Shown piece after piece: positions 11,641 to 24,009 of a DNA stretch of 64,000 bases. The stretch is from positions 120,192,043-120,256,042 of the forward strand of contig CM035152.1 in the NCBI GenBank assembly GCA_020205615.1, in the 5' to 3' direction. This stretch comes from Panax quinquefolius. Lineage: Eukaryota; Streptophyta; Magnoliopsida; Apiales; Araliaceae. Positions within the stretch are counted from its first letter, which is position 1; each line of letters begins with the position of its first letter. The notes beneath the pieces are model-generated. The model made no database searches and was not told where the DNA came from. It saw only the letters and a list, made by a program, of their open reading frames with translations. A program made the translations under genes and the position numbers.

Positions 11641-13420
11641 ATACCGGTTTCTACCCATTCTTTTATTTCTCCTACTTGCGCCATCGATTAAATTTGACTC
11701 GAGAAATTAGACTTTGACTTATCTCAGAAACTCCGTTGGGAGAAACCTTCATTACATCCATTGCTTATAAGTCTTGTTTGGTTCAAATCGGCACTTTCAC
11801 ATTACCCGTCGATCTTATTTCATTAAAATACTTGCATTTGACGTGATTCTAGGGATTGATTGGTTAACTACTTATCATGCAAAATTTGATTGTTGTAAGG
11901 TTGTTAGCTTTCATATTCCTAATCAACCTATTATGCGAATTCAAACGACCAAACCATTAAAATCAATCACGGTCATCTCAAGCCATAAAGCTATTCGCTT
12001 ATTGAAAACTATGTCAAGCTTTCTTAGCTCATGTCACGACGATTTAAATAAAAATACGCTTTTAAACGATATTCCTATTGTTAATAAATTTCCGGACGTA
12101 TTCCCCAAGAACTTCCCCGGCCTACCCCGTAGCGTGAAATTGAATTTTGTATCGACCTTGAACCCGTAGACAAAACCTATTTCCAAAGCCCCATATCGAA
12201 TAGCTCCTATCGAACTTCGTGAGTTAAAGACCCAACCGCAGAAATTGTTAGACATCGCTTTATTCGTCCCTAAGATTTCTCCTTGGGGTGCTCCTGTTTC
12301 TATTCGTGAAGAAGAAAGATGGGAGTATGCGACTTTGTATTGATTATCGGGAGTTGAATCACGTCACCATCAAAATATGTATCCATTGCCACGTATTGAT
12401 GACCTGTTTGACCAACAGAAGGAGCCAAATTCTTTTCAAAGATCGATCTTCGTTAGGATATCACCAATTGAAGATTAGAACGGCCGACATTCCAAAGACG
12501 GCTTTCCGAACTCCCTTGACGGGCATTATGAATTCCTAGTCATGTCCTTTGATTGACTAATGCTCCTAACGCCTTCATGGATATGATGAACCGAGTATTC
12601 AAGGAATATTTAGATCACTTTGTGGTCGCTTTTATTGATTACATCCTTATTTATTCCAAAAGTCGTGAAGATCATGAGCAACACTTGAGGCCGACACTCC
12701 AAAAGCTTCATGAATATAAGCTTTATGCCAAGTCAAGAAATGCGAAGTTCGGTCAAGAAGTAGCATTCCTTGGGCACGTGGTATCAAGTCATGGAATATC
12801 TGTTGACCCAAAGAAAGATCGGGTTATTCAAAGTCGGAACAACCTAAATCGTTGAATCAAGTACGTAGCTTTCTTGGTTTAATTTGGTTATTATCTGGAG
12901 ATTCGTGGAAGGATTTTCGAATCGCTATTCCATCGACTCAAATGACTCGTAAAGATACAAAGTTTGGTTGGAGCGAAGAATGTGAGAAGAGTTTTCAAGA
13001 ACTCAAGAGGAGACTCTATTTCAAAGCACTGCTCGGCAATACCATCCGCTCGGAGGGATTTGTCATCTACATGATGCTTCAGCAAAGGGTTGGGATGTGT
13101 TCTTATGCAACATGGAAAAGTTATAGCCTATGCCGCGACAACTCAAAGAATATGAGAGGAATTATCCTACTTTCACGATCTGTAGTCAGCAAATATTGTT
13201 GTCTTCGCACTTAAAATGTGGAGGCATTACTTGTATGGGGAGAAAGTGGAGATCTTTACGGATCATAAAAGCCTCAAATATTTCTTCACTCAAAAGGAAC
13301 TCAACATGCGACAACGACGTTGGCTTGAATCTGTTGAAAGATTATGATCATACCATCCAATACCATCCTCGAAAAGCGAGCGTGGTAATGACGATTGAGT
13401 AGAAAAAATCATATGCAAGT
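11640..13420 (+). pseudogene. Element B copy 1 protease end, RT and RNase H
   Basis: The segment contains DVILGIDWLTTYHAKFDC (protease C-terminal region), [33 protein letters not shown] (RT), and then MTNAPNAFMDMMNRVF and [19 protein letters not shown]. The second active-site aspartate is Tyr here (FIDY), whereas copy 2 reads FIDD. RNase H traces follow at about 13060-13400, with [21 protein letters not shown] sequence in shifted frames. At least eight frame changes or stops are present. Confidence 0.75.
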
Positions 13421-15015
13421 ACGAAAGTGCGATATTGTCAACGCAAAGGCCCATTTTGTGTGACTTGCAAAGGATGGAGATAGAATTAAATACTCCAGGG
13501 GACGCGTGTGATGACAAATGAGTATACTGATAGAACCGACTTTAATTGATAAAGTTAAAGTCGCCTGCTTTCTACGCACTTGAGCCGATGCGTATGAGGA
13601 AGAAAGTGCAAGAAGGTGCTATCAAGCAAGAAGCAAGAATCGATGAAGAAGGAATACTTGAGTCAACTCCGACTTTGTGTTCCTAACGACCACGATTTAA
13701 AGTATAATATCATGATGGAAGCGCATAACACACCATTTGCAATCCATCACAGGAGTACCAAATGTATCGTGATATTCATCACATTTTGGTGGAGCAATAT
13801 GAAGAGAGAGATAGCTACTGCTTATCTCAAGGTGTCTAACTTGTCAACGAAGTTAAAGCGAGCATCAAGTACCAAAAGGTCCATCAGAACCACTTGAAAT
13901 TCCGTAATGGAAGTGGGAGCATCGTTACCACGGATTTTGTTCACCTGGCCTTCCTAAGGTTTCTCAAGCGCATCGATGCGATTTGGGTCATTGATTGATC
14001 GACTAAGTCTGCTTTCATTTCATCGACACGAGAAACTTATACACTTGAACGCCTTGCTCAGATGTACATAAACGAGATTGTAAGACCGCATGGTATCTTA
14101 AGATCCATAGTTTCGATCGAGACCCAAGATTCACTTCACGATTTTGGGTTAGTTTGCAAAAAGCTATGGGCACGGACTTCACGATTTAGCTCGGCATATC
14201 ATCCTCGAATTTGGACCTGGACAATCGGAGAGGACTATTCAAACTCTTGAAGATCTATTAAGACTCTGTGTCCTTGATTTCAAGGGAGTTGGGACAAGTT
14301 CTTACCATCGGTGGAGTTTTCCTCAACAACAGCTTATCAAGCAAGTATTGGCATGGCTCCATTCAAGGCGCCAGTATGGAAGAAAGTGTCGTTTCTCGAG
14401 ATAACGGGATGAGGTGGGTGAAGCAACGTTGTTGGGACCGAGTTGAATACGTATGACTACGGAAAAGATTCAAACAATCCGACAACGATATAAAAACCTC
14501 ACACAAAATCGATAAAAGTTATACCGATCTTCATCGAAAGGACGGGAATTCGATATAGGAGATCATGTGTTGTTAAGAGTTGCTCCATGGAAAGGAGTTA
14601 CAAGATTTGGAAAGAGAGGAAAACTTAACCCTCGATTCATCTACCATTTTTAATCCTCGATCGAGTAGTAGAACTCGTGGCCTATAGACTCGCTTTATCA
14701 CCAAATATGTCTCGTGTTCATAACGCTTTTTCACATATCTATGTTACGTAAATATGTGAAAGACCCAAACCATATTATTGAGTTAGAACCGGGACGAAAT
14801 AGCGGAAGATTTGAAGTATGAAGAGGTTCCCTGCTCAAATTTTGATAAGAAGGAACATATTCTACGCCCAAGGTTATACCTCAAGTCAAAGTTTTGTGGA
14901 GGAACCACGATGTTGAGGAAATGACTTGGGAGTTAGAATCAAATGAAATCAAGGTATCCTTACCTCTTCGACATACCGTGTATCGCACTTCTAATTTCGA
15001 GGGCTTAAATTTCAT
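13420..15015 (+). pseudogene. Element B copy 1 integrase and chromodomain-like end
   Basis: HHCC residues appear in AHNTPFAIHHRSTKC (about 13720). The core is seen as SAHFIS/RETYTLERLAQMYINEIV (about 14010-14090) and a [17 protein letters not shown] stretch at about 14195-14260. The C-terminal part around 14690-14990 has NMSRVHNAF, then a chromodomain-like VKVLWRNHDVEEMTWEL in a shifted frame. It ends just before the polypurine tract AAGAAGGGAGGT (15016-15027). Confidence 0.75.
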
Positions 15016-15027
15016 AAGAAGGGAGGT
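15016..15027 (+). other. Element B copy 1 polypurine tract
   Basis: AAGAAGGGAGGT lies immediately before the LTR start TGTAAGACCC, the expected place for the plus-strand primer. The same tract precedes the second LTR at 21397-21409. Confidence 0.8.
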
Positions 15028-15654
15028 TGTAAGACCCAAATTTTTATAAATAAAGATGAATTTTTCTATAAATATTATTTTTAATATTATGGAATAAATT
15101 TGATATAATGTTATAGGTGTGGGTAATATTTATAAATTTTGCAAAGTATGCAAGTTGTTATAAAATATTCGTTTGGCTCTGGGAATATTCTTTTTGTTAG
15201 GAATATTAAATACAACGGCTCAATCATCGGTGGACCCTATACAATGTAATTATTGGCTTGATTGAGAAAACGACAAAAATATTTTATAAAAATAACTACG
15301 AGGTGTTACCGTTAAAAGCTGTTGAACTACCCTAAGGTAAAAGTACAATGTATGCCGTAGTTGCATAGTAGCACTACGGATTGATTATCGATGCCACGTG
15401 AGAAGTCACTCACCTACGCTTCAATTATTGCTACAAGAATTGGCGTGATCATATCTCTTATATTATTGATTCAATTATTGTCATAGATCATCCTCAGATA
15501 ATATGTTATAGTATTAAATCAATAATTGAGATGACATAGTTATAAATGATTAATAATTGTTGAAAGATTAAATATGTGTTGATGAAAAAATGATTTGTGG
15601 TAAGTTTGATTATTTTATGGGGGCTCATATATTTATCATCTAAGAGTCTCTTCA

Positions 15655-15832
15655 TCAATAGTATTTACCTTCAATAATAGTAATTACCTTCGTCAATAGT
15701 AATTACCCTTGTGAATAGTATTTACCTTCGTCAATAAGTAATTACCTTCACAACAAGAATTACCCTTGTGAATAGTATTTACCTTCAAATAGTATTTACC
15801 TTCATTAATAGTAATTACCTTTACTGGAGACG
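15655..15832. repeat. 21-bp minisatellite in element B LTR
   Basis: About eight copies of variants of CAATAGTAATTACCTTCGT, with the alternates GTGAATAGTATTTACC and CAACAAGAATTACCC. The same array occurs at about 22030-22200. Confidence 0.8.
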
Positions 15833-15951
15833 TCAACCACTTGTCGTTTCACATTACAAAGGCGCCAACCACTTGTCGTTTCACATTACAGCGCTAAAAC
15901 CACAAGTCAAGCCACTTGCCTTTTCACACTAAGTGCTGCCTAGAAATCTTC

Positions 15952-15959
15952 TATAAATA
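15952..15959 (+). promoter_or_regulatory. TATA box of element B LTR
   Basis: TATAAATA lies in CTTCTATAAATAGAGGCC within the LTR. RNA would start about 30 bp downstream, leaving a U3 of about 0.95 kb and an R-U5 of about 1.6 kb. It is duplicated at 22338-22345. Confidence 0.6.
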
Positions 15960-16139
15960 GAGGCCTAGGGCTTCATTATTTTCACTTAATTCATTCAAGC
16001 TATAGAGAGAGAGTATAGAGAAATAAGAGAGAAAGAAGAAGAGTATTTTGTTACTACACCGCCAGCAGATTCAATCTCCTACCAAATGTAAGGGGTGTTA
16101 TTCTTTCTTATTCATTTAGAGAATCTGTTGTTATTCCAT

Positions 16140-16520
16140 CGCTTATTATTCTCGTTGGAATAACTTTGTATAAGTGGTTTACCCTATACTTGGTGACATT
16201 CTTCTATTATTCTTTGGAACATCCTGCTCATGTGTTTTACACCCAACTCGGTTCCGCCTTTATTATTATTCTCGTTGGAACATCCTGTCTCATGCAGTTT
16301 TTACAATTTGACCTGGTTCCGCCTTTTTATTATTCTCCGCTGGAACATCCTCGCTCAAGGTTTTACAATCCACCGGGTTCCGCTCTTTATTATTCTCGCT
16401 GAATATCCTATCTGTGTTTTACACCGGATCCGTTCCATCTTTATTATTCTCGTTGGAACATCCCGCTCTTGCGTGTAATTTCACCCACCGTTCCGTTATT
16501 TATTATTCTGCTGGAATAAC
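16140..16520. repeat. 64-bp minisatellite in element B LTR
   Basis: Six degenerate units of about 60-65 bp, each with TTATTATTCTCGTTGGAACA, GTTTTACACC and GTTCCGCC. Unit borders vary mostly at C/G-rich words. The corresponding array is at 22530-22915. Confidence 0.8.
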
Positions 16521-17514
16521 TCGTCTGCAAGGTCTATCGCATGTACGGTGATTTCTTTTGTTATTCCATTCTTTATTATACCCAAATTAGTTAAAAACTT
16601 TGACTTCTATACTCCATGAAATTAGTAGAATATCCTTGATATTTCGCGTTTTTCATCCAAAGATCTTTTCATGGAAATATTCTTCCGATCATTCTTGAAT
16701 TTTACTCTACAAAACAAAGATCATGTTGACAATTTGACGTTAATAATTCCTCGGATAAAATAATTCTTGAACTTGTTTTATTGAATTTTATATCATTGTC
16801 ATCATCCTCATGTTTATATTTTTTTAAAGTCATCTCGTGGCTCAGTAGTGCATGGATGGACTTGGTATGATTATGACCGAGAGACTATTCTAAGTGTAAT
16901 CACGACCGTAATGTTACAAATGATGTGATAAAAATCCTCGATGGGTCAGAAGTGCATCGATGGACGACTTGTTGGCATGATCATGACCATTAATGAATAC
17001 ACAAATATTCTTGCCCAGAAGTACATGAATAATCGTGGTCGCGATACTAAAGAATATCCTCGGCCGTGAAGTGTGGGTGATTCGATGATGTGAAATATTT
17101 ATTAAAGCCGAGTCTCAAATATAAACAAAGTGATGAAAAACCTTTAAAACCTAAAAGATAGTAGACTTTATTTTCTACTTGACTCTTTTTAATGGATCGC
17201 ATATTCACTGCAGCTTAAACTGGTTGTCTATTGTATTTTATCGCTTTAACATTATTGAAGACTATTGATAATTTATTCTCGCATTATCTTAGTCATAATA
17301 TTTCTTCTCGGGCTAGTTGAGCTCACCCTTTCTTTCACCGCTCTCTTCAGAAATGATAATATAGCCGGGACGAGCTCTGGGAAACGAGTGATGGTCCTGA
17401 AGATAAGATTAGTAGTCCTCACTATTCTCAAAAATAAAGGTGATAATAATCGTAATGAGGACTTTTGTTTGAGTTTGTATAATATCTAGTAGTATTTATA
17501 TTTGTATTTAAACT

Positions 17515-17614
17515 NNNNNNNNNNNNNNNNNNNNNNNNNNNNNNNNNNNNNNNNNNNNNNNNNNNNNNNNNNNNNNNNNNNNNNNNNNNNNNNNNNNNNN
17601 NNNNNNNNNNNNNN
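17515..17614. other. Assembly gap, exactly 100 N
   Basis: A run of 100 N, the usual placeholder for a gap of unknown size. By comparison with copy 1, the missing sequence should include the last 110 bp of the LTR, the primer site and about 1.06 kb of gag if the copies are truly tandem. Confidence 0.95.
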
Positions 17615-18260
17615 TGTACAAAACAATAAGAATGGACATTTCAAGAAAAGGAGATTCAACAATGATGGAAAGACGTCAAGACCAAAGACCCATTGTTAAG
17701 GGAGGAGAAAGACCACCTATCATATGCTTCAAATGCGGGAGGAGAGGGACACATCACCAAACTGCGTCATGTGGTCAAAGCATGTTATAATTGTGGAAGA
17801 GAAGGTCACTTAGCTCGATTTTGTCGTTCATAGAAGACAAATTCAAAGCTAGGATGGAGGCACCAAAGGCCATCCCAGAAAATTCAAACCCAGAGTCTGA
17901 GGGAGAGCATTTGTTGTGACCTCCCAAAGAGCAAGGAATCGAATGAGGTCATCACGGGCAAAAGCTTATCATAAACTCTAATGAAGTCTATACTTTATTT
18001 GATACCTGGGTTCTACCCATTCTTTTATTTCTCCTACTTGCGCTCATCGATTAAATTTGACTGGAGAAATTAGACTTCGACTTATCTCGTAGAAACTCCG
18101 TTGGGAGAAACCTTCATTACATCCAATCGTTTATAAGTCTTGTTTTGGTTCAAAATCGGTTCCCTTACATTACCGTCGATCTTATTTCATTAAAAATACT
18201 TGCATTTGACGTGATTCTAGGATTGATTGGTTAACTACTTATCATGCAAAAATTGATTGT
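17615..18260 (+). pseudogene. Element B copy 2 gag end and protease
   Basis: The sequence begins in the gag C-terminus, aligning with 11255 onward. It holds PIICFKCG and CYNCGREGHLARFC-type zinc boxes (17715-17830), then TLFDTW in place of the protease LFDTG, where one extra base shifts the frame at about 18005. The N-terminal two thirds of gag are hidden in or missing at the gap. Confidence 0.7.
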
Positions 18261-19800
18261 TTTCGTAAGGTTGTTAGCTTTCATATTCCTAATCAACCTA
18301 TTATGCTTAATTCAAACGACCAAACCATTAAAATCAATCACGAATTCATCTCAAGCCATAAAGCTATTCGTTTATTGAAAAACGGATGTCAAGCTTTCTT
18401 AGCTCGTGTCGCAGATTTAAATAAAAATAAATCGGTTTTAAACGATATTCCTATTGTTAATAAATTTCTGACGTATTCCCTCAAGAACTTCTACGGCCTA
18501 CCCCAGGCGTGAAATTGAATTTTGTATCGACCTTGAACCCTAGACAAAACCTATTTCCAAAGCCCCATATCGAATGGCTCTATTGAACTTCGTGGAGTTA
18601 AAGACCCAACTGCAGGAATTGTTAGACATTGGCTTTATTCGTCCAAGTACTTCTCCTTGGGGTGCTCCTGTTCTCTATCGTGAAGAAGAAAGATGGGAGT
18701 ATGCGACTTTGTATTGATTATCGGGAGTTGAATCACGCCACCATCAAAAATATGTATCCATTGCCGCGTATTGATGACCTGTTTGACCAACTGTAAGGAG
18801 CCAAATTCTTTTCAAAGATTGATCTTCGTTAGGATATCACCAATTGAAGATTAGAACCGTACGACATTCCAAAGAGCGGCTTCGAGGAACTTCGAGTGCG
18901 GGCATTATGAATTCTAGTCATGTCCTTTGGATTGACTAATGCTCCCGCCGCCTTCATGGATATGATGAACCAGTATTCAAGGAATATTTAGATCACTTTG
19001 TGGTCGTCTTTATTGATGACATCCTTATTTATTCCAAAAGCCGTGAAGATCATGAGCAACACTTGAGGTCGACACTCCAAAAGCTTCGTGAATATAAGCT
19101 TTATGCCAAGTTGAAGAAATGCGAGTTCGGCTTGAAGAAGTAGCATTCCTTGGGCACGTGGTATCGAAGTCATGGAATATCCATTTGACCCAAAGAAAGA
19201 TTGAAGCTATTCAAAGCGGGAACAACCTAAATCGATGGCCAAAAGCACGTAGCTTTCTCGGTTTATTTGGTTATTATCGGAGATTCGTGGAAGGATTTTC
19301 TCGAATCGCTATTCCATTGACTCGGTGACTCAGAGAAGATACAAAGTTTGGTTGGAGCGAAGAATGTGAGAAGAGTTTTCAAGAACTCAAGAGGAGACTT
19401 ATTTCAAAGACCTTTTTGTTCGACAATACCATCCGCTCGGAGGGATTTGTCATCTCTGGTGATGCTTCGGCAAAGGGTGGGATGTGTTCTTATGCAACAT
19501 GGAAAAGTTATAGCCTTTATGCCTCGCGTATGACAACTCAAAGAATATGAGAGGAATTATCCTACTCATGATCTAGAGTTGGCAAACGTTGTCTTTTACT
19601 TAAAATGTGGAGGCATTACTTGTATGGGGAGAAAGTGGAGATCTTTACGGATCATAAAAGCCTCAAATATTTCTTCACTCGAAAAGGAACTCAACATGCG
19701 ACAACGACGTTGGTTTGAACTCATTGAAAGATTATGATCATACCATCCAATACCATCACCGGGAAAGCGAACGTGGTAGGCGGACGCATTGAGTAGAAAA
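18260..19800 (+). pseudogene. Element B copy 2 RT and RNase H
   Basis: RT words in several frames include [18 protein letters not shown] sequence, [39 protein letters not shown] (about 19000-19060), VAFLGHVVS and RSFLGLFGYYRRFVEGFSRI (19240-19310). The active site FIDD is intact here. RNase H follows with VMLRQRVGCVLMQHGKVIAF and the [11 protein letters not shown] region at about 19650. Frameshifts coincide with C/G-rich words. Confidence 0.75.
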
Positions 19801-21395
19801 TCATATGCAAGCACGAAAGTGCGATATTGTCAATAAAGGCCCATTTTGTGTGACTTGCAAAGGATGGAGATAGAATTAAATACTCGAGGGACGATGTGAT
19901 GATGGCGAGTATACGAAAGTAGAACCGACTTTAATTGATAAAGTTAAAGCCGCTCAAGCTGCTGAGACTTGGAGCGATGCGTATGAGGAAGAAAGTGCAA
20001 GAAGGTGCTATCTTAGGAAGCAAGAATCGATGAAGAAGGAATACTTGAGTCAACTCCGGACTTTGTGTTCCTAACGACTCGATTTAAAGTATAATATCAT
20101 GATGGAAGCGCACAACACACCATTTGCAATCCATCTGGGAGTACCAAATGTATCATGATATTCGTCATACATTTTGGGTGGAGCAATATGAAGAGAGAGA
20201 TAGTTACTGTTTATCTCAAGGTGTCTAACTTGTCAACGAAGTTAAGCGGAGCATCAAGTACCAAAAGGTCCATTGCAACCACTTGAAATTCCGAGAATGG
20301 AAGTGGGAGCACGTTACCATGGATTTTGTTCTGGGGTCTTCCTAAGGTTTCTCAAGGCATTGATGCGATTTGGGTCATTGTTGATTGACCAAGTCTGCTC
20401 ATTTCTTACCGACACGAGAAACTTATACACTTGAACGTCTTGCTCAGTATGTACATAAACGAGATTGTAAGATCGCATGGTATGCCTCAGATCCATAGTT
20501 TCGATCGAGACCCAAGATTCACTTCACGATTTTGGGTTAGTTTTGCAAAAAGCTATGGGCATGCAGACTTACGATTTAGCTCTCGGCATATCATCCTCGA
20601 ATCATGACGGACAATCGGAGAGGACTATTCAAACTCTTGAAGATCTATTAAGACTCGTGGTCCTTGATTTCAAGGAGTTGGGACAAGTTCTTACCATTGG
20701 TGGAGTTTTCCTACAACAACAGCTTATCAAGCAAGTATTGGCATGGCTCCATTCAAGCGTTGTATGGAAGAAAGTGTCGTTCTCCATTAGATTTTGGGAT
20801 GAGGTGGGTGAAGCAACGTTGTTGGGACCGGAGTTGGTACGTATGACTACGGAAAAGATTCAAACAATCCGACAACGATAAAAACCTCACAAAATCGATA
20901 AAAGAGTTATCTTGATCTTCATCGAAAGGACGTGGAATTCGATATAGGAGATCATGTTGTTAAGAGTTGCTCCATGGAAAGGAGTTACAAGATTTGGAAA
21001 GAGAGGAAAACTTAACCTCGATTCATCTGGTCCATTTTAATCCTCGATCGAGTAGGAAGCGTGGCCTATAGACTCGCTTTACCGCCAAATATGTCTCGTG
21101 TTCATAACGTTTTTCACATATCTATGTTACGTAAATATGTGAAAGACCCAAACCATATTATTGAGTTAGAACCGGACGAAATAGCGGAAGATTTGACGTA
21201 TGAAGAGGTTCCTGTTCAAATTTTGGATAAGAAGGAACATATTCTACGCTCCAAGGTTATACCTCAAGTCAAAGTTTTGTGGAGGAACCACGATGTTGAG
21301 GAAATGACTTGGAGTTAGAATCTGAAATGAAATCAAGGTATCCTTACCTCTTCGACATACCAGGTACGTACCCTAATTTCGAGGGCGAAATTTCA
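19800..21395 (+). pseudogene. Element B copy 2 integrase and chromodomain-like end
   Basis: HHCC residues occur in AHNTPFAIH (about 20110). The core includes ETYTLERLAQYVHKRDCKI-like sequence (20420-20470) and [20 protein letters not shown] (about 20615-20670). The last 85 residues (21061-21318) are open: MAYRLALPPNMSRVHNVFHI, then VPVQILDKKEHILRSKVIPQ and VKVLWRNHDVEEMTW before a stop caused by a missing base. This is the clearest chromodomain-like tail of element B. Confidence 0.8.
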
Positions 21396-21409
21396 TAAGA
21401 AGGGGAGGT

Positions 21410-24009
21410 TGTAAGACCCCAGCTTTTATAAATAAAGATGAATTTTTCTATAAATATTATTTTTTAATATTATGGAATAAATTTGATATAATGTTATAGG
21501 TGTGGGTAATATTTATAAATTTTGCAAAGTATGCAAGTTGTTATAAAATATTCGTTTGGTCGGGAATATTCTTTTTGTTAGGGAATATTAAATAATGGCT
21601 CAATCGTTGGTGGATCCCCACAATGTAATTCATTGCCGGATTGAGAAAACGACATAAAATATTTTATAAAAATAACTACGAGGTGTTACCGTTAAAAGCA
21701 TTGAACTACGGTGGTAAAAGAAAAGAATGTCTGGCGTAGTTGCATAGTAGTACACTCAGATTGATTATTGATGCCACGTGAGAAGTCACTCACCTATGCT
21801 CAATTATTGCCATGATAATTCTTGATCATATCTCTTATATTATTGATTCAATTATTGTCATAGTATCATCTCAGATAATATGTTATAGTATTAAATCAAT
21901 AATTGAGATGACAAGTTATAAATGATTAATAATTGTTGAAAGATTAAATATGTGTTGATGAAAAAAATGATTTGTGGTAAGTTTGATTATTTTATGGGGG
22001 CTCTATATGTTATCATCTAAGAGTCTCTTTCACAATAGTATTTACCTTCGTCAATAGTAATTACCTTCGTCAATAGTAATTACCCTTGTGAATAGTATTT
22101 ACCTTTCATCAATAGTAATTACCTTCACAACAAGAATTACCCTTGTGAATAGTATTTACCTTCACAATAGTATTTACCTTCGTTAATAGTAATTACCTTT
22201 ACCAGACGTCGAACCACTTTGTCGCTTCACATTACAAAGCGCCGAACCACTTGTCGTTTCACATTACAAAGCGCCAAACCAAATTCGTCGAGCCACTTGC
22301 GCTTTTCACCTAAGCAAGTGCTAAGCTAGAAATCTTCTATAAATAGAGGCCTAGGGCTTCATTATTTTTCATTTAATTCATTCAAGCTATAGAGAGAGAA
22401 AGTATAGAGAGAATAAGAGAGAAAGAAGAAGAGTATTTTGTTACTACACTGCTGCGTAAAGATTCAATCTCCTACCAAATGTAAGGGTGTTATTCTTTCT
22501 TATTCATGAAGAGAACTCGTTGTTATTCCATTGCTTATTATTCATTGGAATAACTCGTATAAGTGGTTTACCCTATACTTGGTGACATTCTTCTATTATT
22601 CTCGTTGGAACATCCATCATGTGTTTTTGCAGGACTCGGGTTCCGCCTTTATTATTATTCTTTGGAACATCCATGTCAGCAGGTTTTACAGGACACGGGT
22701 TCCGCCTTTTTATTATTCTCGTTGGAACATCACGTCACAGTGTTTTACACCGGACCGGGGTTAAAATCTTTATTATTCTCCGTTGGAATATCCTATTCGT
22801 GTGTTTTACACCGGATCCAGTTCCATCTTTATTATTCTCGTTGGAACATCCCGCTTTGTGAATTTCACGACGACGGGTTCCGTTATTTATTATTACATTG
22901 GAATAACTCTGTCTCATGTGATCTATCGCATGTATGGTGATTTCTTTTGTTATTCCATTCTTTATTATACCCAGTTGGTTAAAACTTTGACTTCTATACT
23001 CCATGAAATTAGTAGAATATCCTTGATATTTGCGTTTCATCCAGTATCTTTTCATGGAAATATTCTTCTGATCATTCTTGAATTTTACTCTACAAAACAA
23101 AGATCATGTCGATAATTTGACGTTAATAATTCCTGGATAAAATAATTCTTGAACTTGTTTTATTGAATTCTTATATCATTGTCATCATCCTCATGTTTAT
23201 ATTTTTTTTTAAAGTCATCTGTGGCCTGTAGTGCATAGATGGACTTGGTATGATTATGACCAGAGACTATCTGAAGGTAATCAATCACCGTAATGTTACA
23301 AAATGATGTGATAAAAATCCTCGGTGGTCAGAGTGCATTGATGGACGATTGTTGGCATGATCATGACCATTAATGAATACACAAATATTCTTGCCCGTGA
23401 GTGCATGAATAATTGTGGTCGTGATACTAAAGAATATCCTTGGTCAGAAAAGCGTGGGTGATTCGATGATGTGAAATATTTATTAAAGTCGAGTCTCACT
23501 ATAAAATGATGATGAAAAACCTTTTAAAACCTAAAAGATAGTAGACTTTATTTTCTACTTGACTTTTTAATGGATTAGATATTCATCGCAGCTTAAACCG
23601 GGTTGTCTATTGTATTTTATCGGTTTAACATTATCAAGACTATTGATAATTTATTCCGCATTATCTTAGTCATAATATTTCTTCTTGGGCTAGTTGAGCT
23701 CACCCTTTCTTTCACTTTGTTTCTTCGTGAAATGATAATATAGCCGGGACGTAGTCTGGGAAACGAGTGATGGTCCTCAAGATAGCATTAGTAGTCCTCA
23801 CTATTCGTAAAATAAAGTGTGATAATAACTGTAATGAGGACTTTTGTTTGAGTTTGTATAATATCTAGTAGTATTTATATTTGTATTTAAACTCACAGAT
23901 TTATATCGTATTGTACACTGACGGTTATGTTAATAAGTTGTATTTAAATTACGTACTATGTAAGTATCAACCCAAGATGGGTGATGTATACCTAATTTTG
24001 GGGCGTCCA
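21410..24009 (+). repeat. Element B 3' LTR (complete, 2.6 kb)
   Basis: The LTR starts TGTAAGACCCC after the polypurine tract and ends GGGGCGTCCA before the foldback sequence resumes. Its TATA box is at 22338-22345, and minisatellites lie at 22030-22200 and 22530-22915. It matches 15028-17514 throughout. A-T stretches are almost identical and C/G-containing words differ by small indels. Confidence 0.88.

Larger units (their letters stand above)
15028..17514 (+). repeat. Element B LTR (middle), truncated by the gap
   Basis: The LTR starts TGTAAGACCC and aligns with 21410 onward to within about 110 bp of the LTR end, where the N run begins. It contains a 21-bp minisatellite (15655-15832), a TATA box (15952-15959) and a 64-bp minisatellite (16140-16520). 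Small open frames at 16166-16478 are by-products of the 64-bp repeat. Confidence 0.85.
10005..24009 (+). mobile_element. Element B: Ty3/gypsy chromovirus, two tandem copies with an assembly gap
   Basis: The layout is a 193-bp palindromic 5' LTR remnant (10005-10197), internal region 1 (10198-15027), LTR (15028-17514), 100 N, internal region 2 (17615-21409) and LTR (21410-24009). Both internal regions encode gag-pol of the same chromovirus type as element A (RT, RNase H, integrase, chromodomain-like end), with frames broken every 100-300 bp. The two copies align along their whole length and differ mainly by short indels at C/G-containing words. B sits inside the foldback element. Its flanks share AGTC, but no clean 5-bp duplication is seen. 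Confidence 0.85.

Noticed and set aside
16166..16478. Overlapping open frames read as small secreted proteins
   Set aside because: They fall in the 64-bp minisatellite of element B's LTR, and several frames stay open only because the repeat lacks stops.
22531..22940. Overlapping open frames on both strands
   Set aside because: They are shadows of the same 64-bp minisatellite in the second LTR of element B.
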